In this document: positions 26,127 to 37,339 of the stretch, piece after piece
Numbering within the stretch: the first letter of the stretch is position 1
Layout of the letters: the number at the start of each line of letters is the position of its first letter
Origin: Actinobacteria bacterium HGW-Actinobacteria-4
GTDB lineage: Bacteria > Actinomycetota > Actinomycetes > Actinomycetales > Demequinaceae
DNA length: 64,000 nucleotides
Assembly (NCBI GenBank): GCA_002841315.1
Contig: PHEW01000010.1
Coordinates: 16,263-80,262 of the forward strand
Direction of reading: 5' to 3'
The notes under the pieces: model-generated
The model's database searches: none
What the model was told of the DNA's origin: nothing
The model's input: only the letters and a program-made list of their open reading frames with translations
Made by a program: the position numbers and the translations under genes

Positions 26127-27380
26127 ATGAAGCAACGACACTCCATGACGCAACGACGCATCTGGGCTGTTCTCGCAACATCGGCCATGGTTGGCGGGCT
26201 GTCGGCATGTGCCGGTGATCCAACCCCAACTGACACCACCACCGGAGACACCGGTTCGAACGGCGCGCAGGTAACCAGCCTCACTGTCTGGGACTACTTT
26301 GCGCACCTTGACAGCAATTCGCACCTCGCCGCGCTCTACAACACATGCGGCGACCAACTTGGCATCACCATCCAGCGAACGGCAGATGGCGCTGTGAACG
26401 ACAACCTGTTGCAGGCTGCGAGCGGGGGCAACACGCCCGACCTCGTCATTCTCGACAACCCGAACATCGCAGAGTTCGCCGAAATCGGGCTGCTGGTGCC
26501 CAACAGTGTCTCTGGCCTTGACGCCAGCGGGCAAAGCGATAACATCCTCGCCGCTGCACAAGTGGGAGGGGAAACCTACGGAGCTTCGATCGGTGCGAAC
26601 ACCCTCGCGCTGTTCTACAACACCGAGATGCTTGCTGCGGCGGGCGTCGAGCCCCCGACCAACTGGGACGAACTCCGCGCTGCGGTGGCTGCGACTACCC
26701 AGGGTGACGTCTACGGCATTGGTTTCTCAGCCATTGCTGGCGAAGAGGCATCGTTCCAGTTCGAGCCCTTCCTGTGGGGCTCAGGTGCCGCGCTTGAGAA
26801 GCTCGACTCGCCTCAATCAGTCGAGGCCTTGCAGCTCTGGACTGACTGGATCGCGAACGGGCAGGCCTCCCGGGCCAACCTGAACGCAAACCAGCAGGAA
26901 ATCCGCGACCAGTTCACGAGCGGCAACGCGGCGATGATGGTCAACGGTACGTGGCAGCTCAATCCCGTCAACGAGTCTGGAATCCCCTACGCAGTGGTCC
27001 CGGTTCCGGCACGCAACGGCGGTCCGGCTCCAAGCCCGCTCGGTGGCGAGTTCATTCAGGTGGTGACGGGCGATGACGCAACCGTTAAGGCCGCTGGAGA
27101 GTTCGCTCAGTGCCTCGTTGATCCCGCGAACCTCGATGCGTGGATTGCAGCTCAGAGCTACATTTCGCCATATCCGGAAAGCGCTGCTGCACAGGCTGCT
27201 GCAAACCCGGCCTTGGTGCCGTGGGTCGAGGCGATTGGCGCTGCCAAGGGACGCACGTCGGACCTCGGCTCCGCTTACCCGGGCGTGTCGAATGCCTTGT
27301 CGACCGCCATCCAAGAGGCCCTGTCCGGAGTGAAGACTCCGGAAGAGGCGCTCACTGACGCACAGGCGTCGGCTGGCTGA
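26127..27380 (+). CDS. Sugar ABC transporter substrate-binding lipoprotein
   Basis: A 417-residue family 1 extracellular solute-binding protein. The signal peptide (RRIWAVLATSAMVGGLSAC) ends in a lipobox LSAC; the cysteine would be lipidated and the protein anchored outside the membrane. The mature part begins with an acidic Thr-rich linker and then LTVWDYF, and has typical motifs such as GASIGANTLALFYNTEML and the MVNGTWQLN segment. The ATG at 26127 follows GAGAGGAAG; an earlier in-frame start is less likely. It is the first gene of a three-gene uptake operon. The sugar is not identifiable; the nearby glucanotransferase hints at malto-oligosaccharides. No ATPase gene is present, so a shared one must act. 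Confidence 0.9.
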   Translation: MKQRHSMTQRRIWAVLATSAMVGGLSACAGDPTPTDTTTGDTGSNGAQVTSLTVWDYFAHLDSNSHLAALYNTCGDQLGITIQRTADGAVNDNLLQAASGGNTPDLVILDNPNIAEFAEIGLLVPNSVSGLDASGQSDNILAAAQVGGETYGASIGANTLALFYNTEMLAAAGVEPPTNWDELRAAVAATTQGDVYGIGFSAIAGEEASFQFEPFLWGSGAALEKLDSPQSVEALQLWTDWIANGQASRANLNANQQEIRDQFTSGNAAMMVNGTWQLNPVNESGIPYAVVPVPARNGGPAPSPLGGEFIQVVTGDDATVKAAGEFAQCLVDPANLDAWIAAQSYISPYPESAAAQAAANPALVPWVEAIGAAKGRTSDLGSAYPGVSNALSTAIQEALSGVKTPEEALTDAQASAG

Positions 27381-27390
27381 GTTAGCCGAC

Positions 27391-28335
27391 GTGACTATTC
27401 AGCACCAACACCGCCGCGTGGAGGCGAGTGGGCCAACGTCGCCCGCTCGACTCCGCGCGGCGGCGCGTCTGTCGACGATCGGGCGCGTGGCGTTCCTGTT
27501 GCCCGTCGTCGCCTTCGTCGTGATCTTCCTGCTCGTCCCTGTCGTGAGATCGCTGATCCTGTCGATGCAGGACTGGACAATGCGCTCGTTCGTCACTGGC
27601 GAAGCCCCGTTCATCGGGTTCGACAACTACGCCCGGGTCTTCTCGGACCCAGCATTCACGAGGGTCGCCTGGCAGACTACGGTCTTCACCGTTGTCTCGC
27701 TCCTCGTTCAGTACGTGATCGGGCTGGCGCTTGCCATCTTCTTCTCCCGTCGATTCCCCCTGTCGATGCTTCTGCGTTCGCTCATGTTGATTCCGTGGCT
27801 GCTGCCCATCGTCGTGTCCGCCACGACGTGGCGATGGATGTTTCACCAGGACTACGGAGTCATCAACGCGAGGCTGTTCGACGGTACCGACATCGGGTGG
27901 CTATCGACGCCCGAGCTCTCGCTGTGGAGCGTGATCATCGCCAACATCTGGCTTGGCATTCCCTTCAACCTGGTGATGCTCTACGGCGGGCTCCAGAGCA
28001 TCCCCGATTCCGTCTATGAAGCTGCCGCAATTGATGGCGCTGGCCCATGGCGCATATTCACGTCGATCACATTCCCGCTCTTGCGACCTGTGTCAACCGT
28101 CACGCTGCTGTTGGGACTCGTCTACACGCTGAAGGCGTTCGACATCATCTGGGTCATGAGCCGAGGAGGTCCGGTCAACAGTTCTCACACACTTTCAACC
28201 TGGTCCTACCAATTCGCGTTCGAGACAGAACGTGCGCTGGGGGTTGGTTCCGCGGTCGCGACAATCCTGTTCTTCATCGCAGTGGTATTCGGGTTCTTCT
28301 ACATGTGGACCCTTCGACGGGAGGCAAGGCAATGA
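27391..28335 (+). CDS. Sugar ABC transporter permease (MalF-like)
   Basis: A 314-residue inner-membrane permease with six predicted helices. The conserved EAA loop that contacts the ATPase reads YEAAAIDGAGPWRIFTSITFP, near residues 208-228. It starts at GTG 27391, eleven bases after the binding-protein stop, and its last bases overlap the next permease (ATGA). A basic N-terminal tail (QHQHRRVEASGP) precedes the first helix. It forms the translocation pore with the following permease. Confidence 0.9.
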   Translation: MTIQHQHRRVEASGPTSPARLRAAARLSTIGRVAFLLPVVAFVVIFLLVPVVRSLILSMQDWTMRSFVTGEAPFIGFDNYARVFSDPAFTRVAWQTTVFTVVSLLVQYVIGLALAIFFSRRFPLSMLLRSLMLIPWLLPIVVSATTWRWMFHQDYGVINARLFDGTDIGWLSTPELSLWSVIIANIWLGIPFNLVMLYGGLQSIPDSVYEAAAIDGAGPWRIFTSITFPLLRPVSTVTLLLGLVYTLKAFDIIWVMSRGGPVNSSHTLSTWSYQFAFETERALGVGSAVATILFFIAVVFGFFYMWTLRREARQ

Positions 28336-29156
28336 GGCGCCGTCGCTTTCGCACCTTGGTCAACACCGTGATCGGCCTTTTCCTCACCGCCGTCATGCTC
28401 TTCCCCCTGTACTGGATGATCAATGTGTCGCTCACTCCCAGCCACGAGCTGCTGAGTACCAATCCGCCACTGTTCCCGCAGGATCCGACCTTCGACGGAT
28501 ACCGAAGCGCCCTGTCGCAACAATTGCCCAGCCTCGCTACCAGCATCACGATCGGCATAGGCACCGCCTTCTTCGCCATGCTCATCGCGATTCCCGCGGC
28601 GTATGCCATGTCCAAACTCCGGGTTCGGGGTTCCGAGCCCATCATGGTGGTGCTGCTCGTGGCCCAATTGCTCCCGGCAGTGGTCCTGACCATGGCACTG
28701 TTCGCTCTCTATGCGCGAGTAGGGCTCATCAATACCTACCCGGGGCTCATCTTCGCGAACGCCACCGCGGCCATCCCGCTCTCGGTGATCGTGCTTCGCG
28801 CCTTCATGAACCGCATCCCAGATGAGTTGCTGGAGGCCGCACGGGTCGATGGAGCTGGGAAGCTACGCATGCTCCACGCGATCGTGATCCCTCTGAGTCG
28901 CAACGCCATCATCACGGCATCGCTCTTGTCATTCCTCATCGCGTGGGCGGACTTCATCTTTGCACGATCGCTCACCAGCGGAAACGAGATCGTGCCGTTC
29001 ACCCTTGCGCTGTTCCGATTCATTGGTGCCGACACCACGAACTGGAATGGCGTGATGGCCACCGCCGTCATCGCTTCGGTTCCCGCGATCCTGCTCCTCA
29101 CGGTTGCGCAACGCTACATCGCGGGAGGGATCACAGCCGGTTCGCTGAAGGACTAG
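28332..29156 (+). CDS. Sugar ABC transporter permease (MalG-like)
   Basis: A 274-residue permease starting MRRRRFRTLVNTVIGLFL, with six predicted helices and the EAA loop LEAARVDGAGKLRMLHAIVIP near residues 172-192. Its ATG overlaps the TGA of the MalF-like gene, so the two subunits are probably made in equal amounts. The open frame extends upstream inside the previous gene, but the ATG at 28332 gives the normal family length. A strong hairpin follows the stop. Confidence 0.9.
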   Translation: MRRRRFRTLVNTVIGLFLTAVMLFPLYWMINVSLTPSHELLSTNPPLFPQDPTFDGYRSALSQQLPSLATSITIGIGTAFFAMLIAIPAAYAMSKLRVRGSEPIMVVLLVAQLLPAVVLTMALFALYARVGLINTYPGLIFANATAAIPLSVIVLRAFMNRIPDELLEAARVDGAGKLRMLHAIVIPLSRNAIITASLLSFLIAWADFIFARSLTSGNEIVPFTLALFRFIGADTTNWNGVMATAVIASVPAILLLTVAQRYIAGGITAGSLKD

Positions 29157-29177
29157 GGGCGTCCGGCCATCATCCAA

Positions 29178-29214
29178 GCGAGGGCCGGGGCCCACCCCGG
29201 GCCCCGGGCCTCGC
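29178..29214 (+). terminator. Terminator hairpin after the sugar-uptake operon
   Basis: A very GC-rich stem begins GCGAGGGCCGGGGCCC and closes with GGGCCCCGGGCCTCGC around a short ACCCC loop, 22 bases after the last permease. There is no U-tract, which is usual for actinobacterial terminators. Confidence 0.7.
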
Positions 29215-29316
29215 GCCGGCACCCACCCGGCAACCAAGCGCCCCACGCGTCTCCCATGGTCGGTTCCGAGACTTCGCCGAATCCTATGTGTGTCTCCTGG
29301 TCGCTTCGCGACCCGC

Positions 29317-31467
29317 CTACCCGCGCGGCCCCGTCATCGCGGCCAGCAACCGCTGCATCCTGGGGTGCTCAAAGAGGTCATCGAGCAGCACCGGAACGCC
29401 GTTACCGTCGCACAGCGGCACCCGCCAGTTGGGGTACTCCATATAGGTGCCAGGCTGGTTCTGGGTCTTGCGCTCGCCCACGGCGTCGGTCAATGCGACC
29501 GCCGCGAGCAACGCGGGTGTCTCCATCAGCAGCGCGTGCATGCCCAGCACGATGTCTTCGTCAATGTGGTCCTCCCGGAGAAGTCCGCGTGAGCGCAGCA
29601 GCCGCACCATGGCATCCAGCTCCGCCGCGGCCTCCGCGCGCACCTCATCAACATCCCGTGTCAGCAGGCCCAACTCCTCACGCAGCTCCACGTGCTCGCC
29701 GGCCACATACGCCGCCGAGGGCGGCAAGTCATGCGTGGTGACCGAGGCAAGGGCGTCGGCCCGGTAGTGCTCGGGCACCTTCGGAAGGTTCTCGCCCTCC
29801 TTCTCGAACCACATGATCGACGTGCCAAGGATGCCGCGCGAGTTCAGGAAGTCAGTGACCCAGTGCTCGACCGTGCCGAGATCCTCGCCAATGATGATCG
29901 CACCAGCACGCTCGGCCTCGAGCGCGAGGATTCCCACCAACGCAGAGTGGTCAAACTGCACGTAGACGCCGTCGCTAGGCCCATGACCCTGCGGCACCCA
30001 CCACTGCCTGAACAGGCCCAGCACGTGATCGATCCGGAGCGCCCCCGCGTGACGCAACGCCGCCCGCACCACTTCCCGGAACGGCAGGTACGCGGCCGCT
30101 TCAAGCGCGCGCGGCTGCCACGGAGGTTGCGACCAGTCCTGACCCAACTGGTTGTACATGTCCGGCGGCGCGCCCACCGAAATGCCGGTCGCCATCACTC
30201 GACCCCAGGCCCAAGCGTCGGCTCCTTCGGGATGGACTCCCACAGCAAGATCGGTCATCACGCCGATGCTCATGCCCGCGGCCTTGGCGCTCGCCTGGGC
30301 GCGGCTCAGTTGGTCATCGGCAATCCACTGCAACCACGCGTAGAAGAGCACGCGCTCCGAGTGGGCGTCGCGCCACGCCGCCACTGCGGCGGAGGTGGGG
30401 TTGATGTACTCGAACGGCCACGGCTGCCCCTGATACTCCTCGCGTAACGCGCACCACGTCGCAAAGTGCTCCAGGGTTTGGCCCTCGCGCACACAGAACG
30501 CCTCGAACTGGGCTTGGCGGCCCTCGGATCGCGGCGTCAAGTAGATCTGTTCGAGCGCCTCACTCTTGGCGCTCCACACGGCGTCGCGGTCAAGGAGGTC
30601 GTCGGTGGTGTTCGCGCGGCGAGGTGCCTCTGCCGCCCACTCGATGACAGCGCGCTGCTGCGAGGGCACATAAGCCACCTCGGGGATGTCTTCCACGCGA
30701 ATATAGATAGGGCTCAGAAACCGCCGCGAGGTGGGCAGGTACGGCGATGCCTCAAGCGGAGCCACCGGCTCCCCCGCGTGGAGCGGGTTGACCAACACGA
30801 AGTCCGCGCCCGCGCGCAACTTGGCCAGCGAGCACAGTTCGGCGAGGTCGGCAAAGTCTCCCAAACCCCACGAGCGGCTGGAGCGCAACGAATACAGTTG
30901 GGTCGCGAAGCCCCACGGACGCTTGACGCGCACCTGCGCGGGGACCGTGACCCGCTCGGGTGTGACCACCACGTATCCGCGGCCGCGTCGGCCGGTGGTG
31001 ACAGCCTCGATGCGGTGCCAACCCAGTGGCAGGTCTCCCGGCAGCTGAAACGTGGCCCGCCCAATGGCGCGAGCGCCCTCGCCGCGCGGTGCCACTACGC
31101 GGTCGAGTTGCTCAAGCTGAACCGCGCGGCCGGACTCCGTCCGGAGCGTCACCGCCACACCCTCGCCATGCTTGATGTGCACCGGGATCTCGCGACCTTC
31201 GCCGCGCGTGAGGACGGTAACCGGTGGCACCATACGCTGCCACACGTAGTCCTCGAGCTCCAGCAATGAGCGCTCGCACGCGGCGTCATCACTCGCGTCA
31301 AGATCCATGGCCGCCAGCGCTGCACGGATGGCCGCAGCACTACACACACGTGGCTGACCGTTCCACGACTGGTACTCCGTCGAGACTCCGCAGGCATGCG
31401 CTAGCCGCGCCAGGGCGGGCGAGGGCGCCTCATGCGCGGGCGGCGTGGCGGACGGGATGACGGTCAC
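29317..31467 (-). CDS. malQ: 4-alpha-glucanotransferase (amylomaltase, GH77)
   Basis: A 716-residue cytosolic enzyme that transfers alpha-1,4-glucan segments between maltodextrins, releasing glucose. The catalytic triad can be assigned by motif: the nucleophile aspartate in LRIDHVLGLF, the acid/base glutamate in IIGEDLGTVE and the second aspartate in TTHDLPPSAAY. An N-terminal beta-rich domain of about 150 residues precedes the barrel, as in actinobacterial MalQ. The GTG start at 31467 has CAGGAT six bases upstream, close to the leaderless pattern. It is convergent with the sugar ABC operon and may process the imported oligosaccharides. Confidence 0.93.
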   Translation of the reverse strand: MTVIPSATPPAHEAPSPALARLAHACGVSTEYQSWNGQPRVCSAAAIRAALAAMDLDASDDAACERSLLELEDYVWQRMVPPVTVLTRGEGREIPVHIKHGEGVAVTLRTESGRAVQLEQLDRVVAPRGEGARAIGRATFQLPGDLPLGWHRIEAVTTGRRGRGYVVVTPERVTVPAQVRVKRPWGFATQLYSLRSSRSWGLGDFADLAELCSLAKLRAGADFVLVNPLHAGEPVAPLEASPYLPTSRRFLSPIYIRVEDIPEVAYVPSQQRAVIEWAAEAPRRANTTDDLLDRDAVWSAKSEALEQIYLTPRSEGRQAQFEAFCVREGQTLEHFATWCALREEYQGQPWPFEYINPTSAAVAAWRDAHSERVLFYAWLQWIADDQLSRAQASAKAAGMSIGVMTDLAVGVHPEGADAWAWGRVMATGISVGAPPDMYNQLGQDWSQPPWQPRALEAAAYLPFREVVRAALRHAGALRIDHVLGLFRQWWVPQGHGPSDGVYVQFDHSALVGILALEAERAGAIIIGEDLGTVEHWVTDFLNSRGILGTSIMWFEKEGENLPKVPEHYRADALASVTTHDLPPSAAYVAGEHVELREELGLLTRDVDEVRAEAAAELDAMVRLLRSRGLLREDHIDEDIVLGMHALLMETPALLAAVALTDAVGERKTQNQPGTYMEYPNWRVPLCDGNGVPVLLDDLFEHPRMQRLLAAMTGPRG

Positions 31468-31557
31468 GTCTCAATCCTGCCAGGTCAACGCAAGTCCGCC
31501 GCGAACACGCCGCGGGAGGCGCTTGCCCCACGGCGTGTTCGCCACGCAACCGGGTTG

Positions 31558-32358
31558 CTAGAGCAGTCCCAGGATCGCGAGCGGGAACAACACGAGCAAG
31601 AAGACCGCGTCAAGGCCATGGAACACCACCGCCATCCAGTACGAGCGGTAGCGCTTCGCGATCCACGCGTACACCCAGTCGGTGACGAGCATGGCGGGCA
31701 CCGCCCAGATGAGGTGCACGTGGTAGGTGGCGAACAGCACGCCGTTGGCAAGCACGTCCCACTTGCCGAACACCCCGCGCATCTTGGGCAAAAGGATGCC
31801 GCGGAAGATCAGTTCCTCGCCTATCAGGTAGTTGCACAGAATGAGGACCAGCAGCACGGCCATCAACCACCACGCACCCACGACGTCAGGAATGGCGAGG
31901 TTCTCGATCAGCGCGTAGTCAGGTGCGGAGAGTGCAGGGAACACACGCGTCAGAGCCTCGTTGAGCGGCTCGAGGACCTCGGTCATCGACACCGCGAGGT
32001 AGACCACCGCCAGCACCACGGCCCACCACAGCAGGCGCCAACTCGCCCGCCCCGTTCGCGGGCTCTGAGGTTTGTCCAGCCAGAGCCGGCGCTTCAGGCC
32101 CGTCCACGTGAACGGACGCACCTCCCGTTTGAGAATGATGAAGGCGACCACGGCCTGCCACACGAGTCCGGCAGTAGCGGTGAGCAGATAGACGATGCCG
32201 GGAACACTGGTGTTGCCAAGGATCACGTTGGGCATCACCCACCACAGATTCACCCCCATCGGGACTGTGATCGCCGCCCAGATTCCTAGGATTTGCCAGA
32301 GGCGGTACTGCTCCGCGTCGGGTAGATCCCGATCGTGAAGGTGAGGTGAGGTTGACAC
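31558..32358 (-). CDS. CPBP-family intramembrane metalloprotease
   Basis: A 266-residue membrane protein with about seven or eight helices. The CAAX-protease/bacteriocin-processing (Rce1/Abi) motifs are visible: GEELIFRG with the EExxxR glutamates, then ATYHVHLIW and VVFHGLDAVF bearing the histidines. Such proteases sit in the membrane and cleave membrane or prenylated substrates, often for peptide processing or immunity. The GTG start at 32358 follows AAGGAG. No obvious substrate gene is adjacent. It is divergent from the mechanosensitive channel. Confidence 0.85.
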   Translation of the reverse strand: MSTSPHLHDRDLPDAEQYRLWQILGIWAAITVPMGVNLWWVMPNVILGNTSVPGIVYLLTATAGLVWQAVVAFIILKREVRPFTWTGLKRRLWLDKPQSPRTGRASWRLLWWAVVLAVVYLAVSMTEVLEPLNEALTRVFPALSAPDYALIENLAIPDVVGAWWLMAVLLVLILCNYLIGEELIFRGILLPKMRGVFGKWDVLANGVLFATYHVHLIWAVPAMLVTDWVYAWIAKRYRSYWMAVVFHGLDAVFLLVLFPLAILGLL

Positions 32359-32551
32359 GGTGGAGACTCCTTTGAGGTCTGTAGTGTGCCCACTGTGGGC
32401 CGAGTCAAGTCTTGGTTCACAGCGTCGCCGGGCGCCTCACCCGCAGGGGTAGCCTGTGTCACCCGTGCGGTTACTGCTGCACGGGGGTTCTCCCTGACTG
32501 ACGGCGCCGCGAGTTTGCCCAGTCCGGGGGTGAGGTCGCTACCCTGGGGAG

Positions 32552-33640
32552 GTGCCCACGCTAACGACTTCGCCCACGTCCGCCAACGACAACGCCTCGT
32601 GGCTGGACTACCTGCGCACCTGGGCCGAGAGCGCGAGCGACACCCTCATCACCGTGGGCGCCATCTCCCTGGGGGCGTTCATCCTGTGGATGATAGGCCG
32701 GCTCATCATCCGTGGCATTGTGCGTGGCATCTCTGAAGGCATGGACTGGACCGAGGATCGCGCTCGCGGCGTGCTGACCAAGGTCAAACTCTCCCGCGTG
32801 GAAGAGGAGTCCATCCAGGACCAGTTGCGCGACGAGCGCAGGGTGGCCCGCGCCCACACCATTGGCCAGGTGTTGCGCGCCGGGCTCAACGTGGTGATTC
32901 TGGCGATCTGGGTGCTCACCGTGCTGTCAGAAACTGGCATCTCGGTGGCACCCATCCTGGCCTCGGCGGGAATCGTGGGTGTGGCGCTCGGGTTCGGTGC
33001 GCAGACTGTGGTGCGCGACCTGCTCGCGGGACTGTTCATTCTGCTTGAGGACCAGTACGGCGTGGGTGACGTGGTGGACACCGGTGAAGCCACCGGGCTG
33101 GTGGAAGAGGTGGGCCTGCGCACCACCCGCCTTCGCAGCCTTGACGGCACTGTGTGGTTTGTTCCCAACGGCGAGATTCGCAGGGTAGGCAACATGTCGC
33201 AGCTGTACTCGCGCGTGTTCATTGAGGTGCGCTTCGCCTTCGACACCGACATCGACGCGGCCCGGGACGCCATGCTTGATGCCGCACGCATGACGCGTGA
33301 CAACGAGGACCTCAAGGGCGCGATCATTGGTGAGCCCGAGGTGGCCGGCGTGGAGTCCATGGACTACCAGTCGGTCATGTTGCGCTTGCTGATGCAGGTC
33401 AAGCCGCTAACGCAATGGACGCTCATGCGTGCCATCCGCCAGAACATGCGGGACCTGTTCTTGGAGCGCGACATCCACCTGGCCGCCCCCGAGGGCTCGC
33501 TCATCCAGTCCGGCAAAGACCTCGAGCCCAACAAGGCGGTGCTTGCGAAAAAGCGAACCCCGCCCGCGCGGCCAGCACCCCAGGCGCGCACCACGGCAAC
33601 CAAGGCCGCTCCCGCCAAGCCAGCACCCAAGAAGCGATGA
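32552..33640 (+). CDS. Small-conductance mechanosensitive ion channel (MscS family)
   Basis: A 362-residue channel that opens under membrane tension to release solutes during hypo-osmotic shock. It has about three N-terminal membrane helices; the pore-lining third is rich in Gly/Ala ([24 protein letters not shown]), followed by the beta domain with [12 protein letters not shown] and [16 protein letters not shown], and a C-terminal basic, Ala/Pro/Lys-rich tail that is unusually long. TACCCT lies six bases before the GTG start, so translation may be leaderless. The tail ends in the gene overlapping the hemoglobin start (ATGA). Confidence 0.92.
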   Translation: MPTLTTSPTSANDNASWLDYLRTWAESASDTLITVGAISLGAFILWMIGRLIIRGIVRGISEGMDWTEDRARGVLTKVKLSRVEEESIQDQLRDERRVARAHTIGQVLRAGLNVVILAIWVLTVLSETGISVAPILASAGIVGVALGFGAQTVVRDLLAGLFILLEDQYGVGDVVDTGEATGLVEEVGLRTTRLRSLDGTVWFVPNGEIRRVGNMSQLYSRVFIEVRFAFDTDIDAARDAMLDAARMTRDNEDLKGAIIGEPEVAGVESMDYQSVMLRLLMQVKPLTQWTLMRAIRQNMRDLFLERDIHLAAPEGSLIQSGKDLEPNKAVLAKKRTPPARPAPQARTTATKAAPAKPAPKKR

Positions 33641-34071
33641 CGACCCCCGGCATGAACGTCGGCGCGGGAAGGCCGAGCGCGCCCGGCCAAAGCTTCTATG
33701 AAGCCGTGGGCGGGCACCCAACCTTTGACGGCATCGTCCGCAGGTTCTACGAAGGCGTGGCTGGCGATCCGCTGCTACGTCCCATGTACCCCGAGGACCT
33801 CGAGGGTGCCATCGACAGGCTCACCATGTTCCTGGAGCAGTACTGGGGCGGCCCCTCCACGTACTCGGACCAGCGCGGCCACCCCCGCCTGCGGATGCGC
33901 CACCAGCCGTTCCACATCAACCCCGATGCCCGCGACCGTTGGATCCACCACATGCGCGAGGCTGTTGCGCGCGCCAACCTGGCGCCACTGCACGCCGTGA
34001 CGCTGATGGATTACCTGGAGCGATCGGCGCACTCCATGGTCAACACCTTTGACGAGTCCCCGCCCCAGTAA
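33637..34071 (+). CDS. glbO: Truncated hemoglobin (group II, trHbO)
   Basis: A 144-residue globin of the 2-on-2 class. Visible features are [12 protein letters not shown] at the start, [21 protein letters not shown] in helices B-E, then [16 protein letters not shown] and the proximal-histidine region [11 protein letters not shown], all typical of HbO. Such proteins bind O2 and NO and are implicated in respiration at low oxygen or nitrosative stress. The ATG overlaps the MscS stop (ATGA), indicating co-translation. Ordinary actinobacterial length; no signal peptide. Confidence 0.93.
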   Translation: MTTPGMNVGAGRPSAPGQSFYEAVGGHPTFDGIVRRFYEGVAGDPLLRPMYPEDLEGAIDRLTMFLEQYWGGPSTYSDQRGHPRLRMRHQPFHINPDARDRWIHHMREAVARANLAPLHAVTLMDYLERSAHSMVNTFDESPPQ

Positions 34072-34096
34072 CACCACTTCCATCACAAGGAGAACC

Positions 34097-34975
34097 GTGG
34101 AACACATTCCTGACACCTGGGCGGCCGATGCTGTGAGGGCTGGTCTTGCCGCTCTCGATTTGCGGCGGTTGGGGGATACCAGCTTTGAGGGTGATTCGTT
34201 GCCGATGCCAGGAGGGCGTGTGTTTGGAGGCCAGGTGCTGGCGCAGGCACTGCTTGCGGCGGGACACACCGTTGACGAGACGCGGCCCGCTCACTCCCTG
34301 CACGGCTACTTTCTGCGTGCTGGGGATGCATCCAAGCCCATCTCATTCGAGGTCGAGCTGCTCCGCGACGGCCGCTCCTTCAGCGCCCGGCGCACCCACG
34401 CGCTGCAGAACGGCAAGCCCATCCTGTCGATGATCGCCTCCTTCCAGGAGGTACAAGAAGGGCCCGAGCACTCGGTGTCGATGCCCGAGGTCCCCGGACC
34501 CGACGAGGTCGCCTCCGGCGTGGACGTGCTATCCCCGTTTATGGGCCACCCCACCGCCGACTTCTGGCTCAACAAGGCGCCGTTCGATGTGCGGCATGTG
34601 GAGGGGTCAGTGTTCGTGGCGCCGGACCCGCGCCCCAAGCAGTACCAGACCGCGTGGATTCGGGTGCGCGAGCCCATCGAGGCCAGCCCGCTGATGCATC
34701 GCGCGCTACTGGCGTTTGGGTGTGACCAGGTGATTCTGGAACCGCTGCTGCGGCGGCACGGGGCCTCGTGGGCCACGCCCGGCCTGGGCTTCGCGAGCCT
34801 CGACCACGCGATGTGGTGGCACCGCGAGGCGCGTGCGGATCAGTGGCTGCTCTTTGTTCAGGACGCTCCCACCGCGCAAGGCGGTCGCGGGCTCACCGGC
34901 ACGTGGGTGTTCTCTGAAGACGGCCGGCTGGTGGCGTCGGCGTCACAAGAGGGCATGATGCGGATGCCCGCTTAG
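34097..34975 (+). CDS. tesB: Acyl-CoA thioesterase II
   Basis: A 292-residue cytosolic enzyme that hydrolyses acyl-CoA to fatty acid and CoA. It is a double hot-dog protein: the first domain carries GGRVFGGQVLAQALLAAGHTV and HSLHGYFLRAGD, the second LGFASLDHAMWWHRE with the catalytic aspartate. The GTG at 34097 follows AAGGAG, so it is preferred to the upstream ATG of the open frame. It begins 25 bases after the hemoglobin gene and probably belongs to the same transcript. Confidence 0.93.
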   Translation: MEHIPDTWAADAVRAGLAALDLRRLGDTSFEGDSLPMPGGRVFGGQVLAQALLAAGHTVDETRPAHSLHGYFLRAGDASKPISFEVELLRDGRSFSARRTHALQNGKPILSMIASFQEVQEGPEHSVSMPEVPGPDEVASGVDVLSPFMGHPTADFWLNKAPFDVRHVEGSVFVAPDPRPKQYQTAWIRVREPIEASPLMHRALLAFGCDQVILEPLLRRHGASWATPGLGFASLDHAMWWHREARADQWLLFVQDAPTAQGGRGLTGTWVFSEDGRLVASASQEGMMRMPA

Positions 34976-35017
34976 GGCGCACCCCGCCCGCGTAGGGCGC
35001 ACCCCGCCCGCTTCACT
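34973..35017 (+). repeat. Short tandem duplication after tesB
   Basis: TAGGGCGCACCCCGCCCGC occurs twice in tandem, the first copy including the tesB stop codon. It is a recent-looking duplication with no apparent coding role and precedes a family 1 dispersed repeat. Confidence 0.7.
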
Positions 35018-35026
35018 CGCGGATTG

Positions 35027-35125
35027 GGGCCACTCGGCAACCAGAATCGGCTCAATCCGGCCGCCGATGGGCGGATTGTCCGGTTCCAGCGCACCTCAGG
35101 CCCGGTTCTGGTTGTTGAGTGGCCC
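35027..35125 (-). repeat. Dispersed palindromic repeat, family 1, copy A
   Basis: About 99 bases bounded by inverted ends: GGGCCACTCGGCAACCAGA on one side and TCTGGTTGTTGAGTGGCCC on the other. The same ends and length recur at 41603-41703 and 60098-60196. The interior has only partial similarity to the other two copies. It lies between tesB and a convergent gene and has no coding potential. Confidence 0.75.
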
Positions 35126-35152
35126 TAGCACCGCGTCAGCGCGCGGTGCGTG

Positions 35153-35536
35153 TCAGTTCCGTGCGCCTCCGGGCCCGGCGGGGTGATCCGGATTGTCCGG
35201 ATCCTCGCTACCCGCCGTCTCACCTGGCTCAGGCGGGCCGTCGGGCCGGTCGCGGTGAGACGGACGGTCGCCCTGATCCTCCCAGCGCCCCCGCATGCCC
35301 AGCTTCGAGAGGTCAACCCAGTCCTTCTTGGGCAGCGCCTCGCGCTCGGCCTTCGCAATCTGAATGGACTTGTACCAGCCATACAACAGGATCAGCACCA
35401 CCAGGACAGCGATCGCCAGCATGATCATCACCGTGGGGAACAGCCACGGTGGTGGTGGCGGAAAGATGGTGGGGTCTGGAGCGAAAGGGTCTGGCGACGG
35501 ATCGAAATCGGGGAGCGGAAAGCTGGGGTCTTCCAT
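35153..35536 (-). CDS. Single-pass membrane protein with charged C-terminal tail
   Basis: A 127-residue protein: an acidic, Pro-rich N-terminus (PDFDPSPDPFAPDPTIF), one membrane helix (about residues 33-55, MIMLAIAVLVVLILLYGW), then a basic/acidic cytoplasmic tail ending in Pro/Asp/Gly-rich repeats. I recognise no function. Its ATG lies two bases after the ettA stop codon, so the two are cotranscribed. Orientation of the helix (acidic Nout, charged Cin) is inferred from charges. Confidence 0.65.
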   Translation of the reverse strand: MEDPSFPLPDFDPSPDPFAPDPTIFPPPPPWLFPTVMIMLAIAVLVVLILLYGWYKSIQIAKAEREALPKKDWVDLSKLGMRGRWEDQGDRPSHRDRPDGPPEPGETAGSEDPDNPDHPAGPGGARN

Positions 35537-35538
35537 GG

Positions 35539-37221
<1,683 letters not shown>

Positions 37222-37293
37222 AACTGCTCCGTACGTCGCGTGCCGTGAGGCGGGGATGGTGTTGGCACTAGCCTACGCGGATGGCGCGCACGT

Positions 37294-37323
37294 AAGGGCC
37301 CCGACCGTGCGGTCGAGGCCCTT
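37294..37323 (-). terminator. Hairpin terminator after the glsB-like gene
   Basis: An inverted repeat with arms AAGGGCC...GACCG and CGGTC...GGCCCTT lies 16 bases beyond the glsB-like stop, between that gene and ettA. Stem strength and position suggest an intrinsic terminator on the minus strand. Confidence 0.7.
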
Positions 37324-37339
37324 CACGACGAGTGGTCAA

